A stretch of 6,989 nt of DNA. Origin: Candidatus Krumholzibacteriia bacterium. Lineage in GTDB: Bacteria > Krumholzibacteriota > Krumholzibacteriia > Krumholzibacteriales > Krumholzibacteriaceae. How positions within the stretch are numbered: the stretch's first letter is position 1; each line of letters starts with the position of its first letter. The stretch lies in NCBI GenBank assembly GCA_028696635.1, contig JAQVGR010000086.1, forward strand, positions 1 to 6,989. Direction: 5' to 3'. Shown here piece by piece: positions 5,686-6,989 of the stretch. The translations under genes were made by a program, and so were the position numbers. The notes beneath the pieces were generated by a model, which did not search any database, had not been told where the DNA came from, and saw nothing but the letters and a program-made list of their open reading frames with translations.

Positions 5686-6989
5686 ATGGAACAGGCGAAA
5701 CGGCTCCTGAGGGATTCCGCGGCAGCCCGGTTCACCGTGCTGTTCATGATCAGCATCCTGATGTTCGGGACGTACTGGTTCCAGGACGGGCTCAGTCCGC
5801 TGAAGCCGCTGTTCGAGAGCCAGCTCGGCCTGACGAGCTCGCAGTACGGGATGCTGGTGAGCTCGACCACCTGGGCGAACCTCGCGCTGATGATCATCGT
5901 CGGCGGGATGGCGCTCGACCGGTGGGGGATCCGCAAGACCGGCGTGATCCTCGCCGTGATCGCCACGATAGGCGCCTACATCGTCGCCCTCGGGAGCAAG
6001 GGATACTTCGGCGAGTCGAAGCGGGCGATGATGACCTCGATGGTGATCGGGCGCATCCTCTTCGGCATAGGGCTCGAGACGACCTGCGTGCTGATCAGCC
6101 GCACGATCGTCAAATGGTTCAAGGGGCACGAGCTGGCCTTCGCGATGGGGCTCAACCTGCTGGTCGGCCGGCTGGGGAGCTTCATGGCGATCTCGTACGG
6201 GCTCGACATCGGCGGCGGCCGGCTCGATTCGGCGCTGCTCGCCTCGGCTTCGATCATCCTGTTCGGCACGATACTCTTCCTCGCCTACCTGATCTTCGAC
6301 GTCCGGCTCGACAGGCAGACGGGCTCCACCGGCCGGGCGGGCCCGGAGGACGAGTTCAAGTTCGCCGACTTCGTCAAGCTGATCACCGACCACTCGTTCA
6401 TCTTCATCTCGCTCCTCTGCGTGGCGTTCTACTCCGCCGTGTTCCCGTTCCTGCAGTACGCCCCGGACCTGCTGGTGAACAAGTTCGGGTTCACCTACAC
6501 CCTGCCCCCCCTGGCGGGGATGACCTTCTGGCAGAAGGTCTCGGCGTACCTGCACAACGGGCCCAAGGTGAGCGGGCTGATACCGCTGGGCACGATGGTC
6601 TTCACCCCGATCTTCGGGCGGCTCGTCGACAAGAAGGGGAAGGCCGCCTCGATCATGATCATCGGCTCGGTCCTGCTGATCTTCGCGCACATCACCCTGT
6701 CGGTCCTCAACAGCGTCGCGCTGGGGTACCTCGGGCTCTTCGCGCTCGGTGTCGCCTTCTCGCTGGTCCCCGCGGCGATGTGGCCGTCCGTCGCGAAGAT
6801 CGTCGCCGAGAACCGGCTCGGCACCGCCTACGCGACGATGTTCACGATACAGAACTACGGGCTCTCCGTTTTCTACTGGGGGATCGGCAAGGTCCTCGAC
6901 ATGGTCAACCCGAACGTGCTCGCCCAGATCGCCAGGGCGCGCGAGGATCTGATCGCCCAGGGGCTCGGCCCCGAGCAGATCTCGGCGCG
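5686..6989 (+). CDS. Major facilitator superfamily transporter, MFSD1-like (3' partial)
   Basis: The frame is open from ATG 5686 to the window edge, with 434 residues visible and no stop. Multiple hydrophobic helices are evident: TM1 about 16-32, TM2 55-77, TM3 86-102, TM4 from about 119, TM6 186-204, TM7 about 238-258, TM8 296-310, TM9 about 323-341 and TM10 346-363. The classic MFS motif A follows TM2 (G74, D78, R79, G81, R83, K84), and its C-half copy follows TM8 (G311, R312, D315, K316, G318, K319). GRILFGIG...WFKGHEL (122-150) and MWPSVAKIV...LGTAY...IQNYGL (365-392) resemble, as I remember that protein, the eukaryotic lysosomal dipeptide carrier MFSD1. The likely role is inner-membrane transport of a small solute, possibly dipeptides; substrate assignment is inference. 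About two terminal helices lie beyond the window. It has its own promoter, after a strong terminator. Confidence 0.93.
   Translation, partial: MEQAKRLLRDSAAARFTVLFMISILMFGTYWFQDGLSPLKPLFESQLGLTSSQYGMLVSSTTWANLALMIIVGGMALDRWGIRKTGVILAVIATIGAYIVALGSKGYFGESKRAMMTSMVIGRILFGIGLETTCVLISRTIVKWFKGHELAFAMGLNLLVGRLGSFMAISYGLDIGGGRLDSALLASASIILFGTILFLAYLIFDVRLDRQTGSTGRAGPEDEFKFADFVKLITDHSFIFISLLCVAFYSAVFPFLQYAPDLLVNKFGFTYTLPPLAGMTFWQKVSAYLHNGPKVSGLIPLGTMVFTPIFGRLVDKKGKAASIMIIGSVLLIFAHITLSVLNSVALGYLGLFALGVAFSLVPAAMWPSVAKIVAENRLGTAYATMFTIQNYGLSVFYWGIGKVLDMVNPNVLAQIARAREDLIAQGLGPEQISA

Noticed and set aside
5572..6690. Antisense open frame of about 372 codons opposite the transporter gene
   Set aside because: It is rich in Glu, Arg, Asp and His without any fold signal, and lies exactly opposite a clear MFS protein with conserved motifs. 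It is a shadow frame.

Overview
The window is GC-rich (roughly two-thirds GC by eye), densely coding and carries three genes, all on the + strand. Two encode secreted or surface proteins that end in the FlgD-Ig-like / type IX secretion (T9SS) type-A-like C-terminal domain: an Asn-Pro-Phe-Asn-Pro motif, then IFDVSGR, then a terminal Arg-Lys-Met-hydrophobic stretch. Such tails are typical of the FCB superphylum. The genes also have ordinary Shine-Dalgarno sites and sigma70-like promoters, whereas Bacteroidota usually lack strong SD sites and use a different promoter consensus. Together with the GC content this favours a GC-rich FCB-related candidate phylum of the Eisenbacteria / Krumholzibacteriota / Latescibacterota type. 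That placement is an inference, not a proof.

Layout. Positions 2-1135 hold the 3' part of a secreted beta-sandwich protein whose start lies outside the window. Positions 1136-1371 are a gene-free, locally AT-rich gap. It holds a very good promoter (TTGCAA-17-TATAAT) with a perfect 7-1-7 palindrome between its two boxes, then a leader of about 184 nt with two predicted hairpins and a strong ribosome binding site. Positions 1372-5505 encode a 1377-residue multidomain exoprotein: signal sequence, propeptide, M6-family zinc metalloprotease, Ig-like domain, right-handed beta-helix, FN3-like domain, second Ig-like domain, C-terminal sorting domain. A textbook intrinsic terminator follows at 5542-5572. 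A second promoter and RBS then lead into a major facilitator superfamily transporter (5686 to the window end, 3' truncated), which resembles the dipeptide transporter MFSD1 of eukaryotic lysosomes.

How they may work together: a surface-sorted metalloprotease could digest external protein and an inner-membrane MFSD1-like carrier could take up small peptides. The two genes have separate promoters and a terminator between them, so they are neighbours and not an operon, and the functional link is only a hypothesis. I found no RNA gene, mobile element or CRISPR array. The most unusual items are the protease/beta-helix fusion with its exact 26-residue period, the Fur-family-like palindrome in the protease promoter, and the bacterial MFSD1-like transporter.
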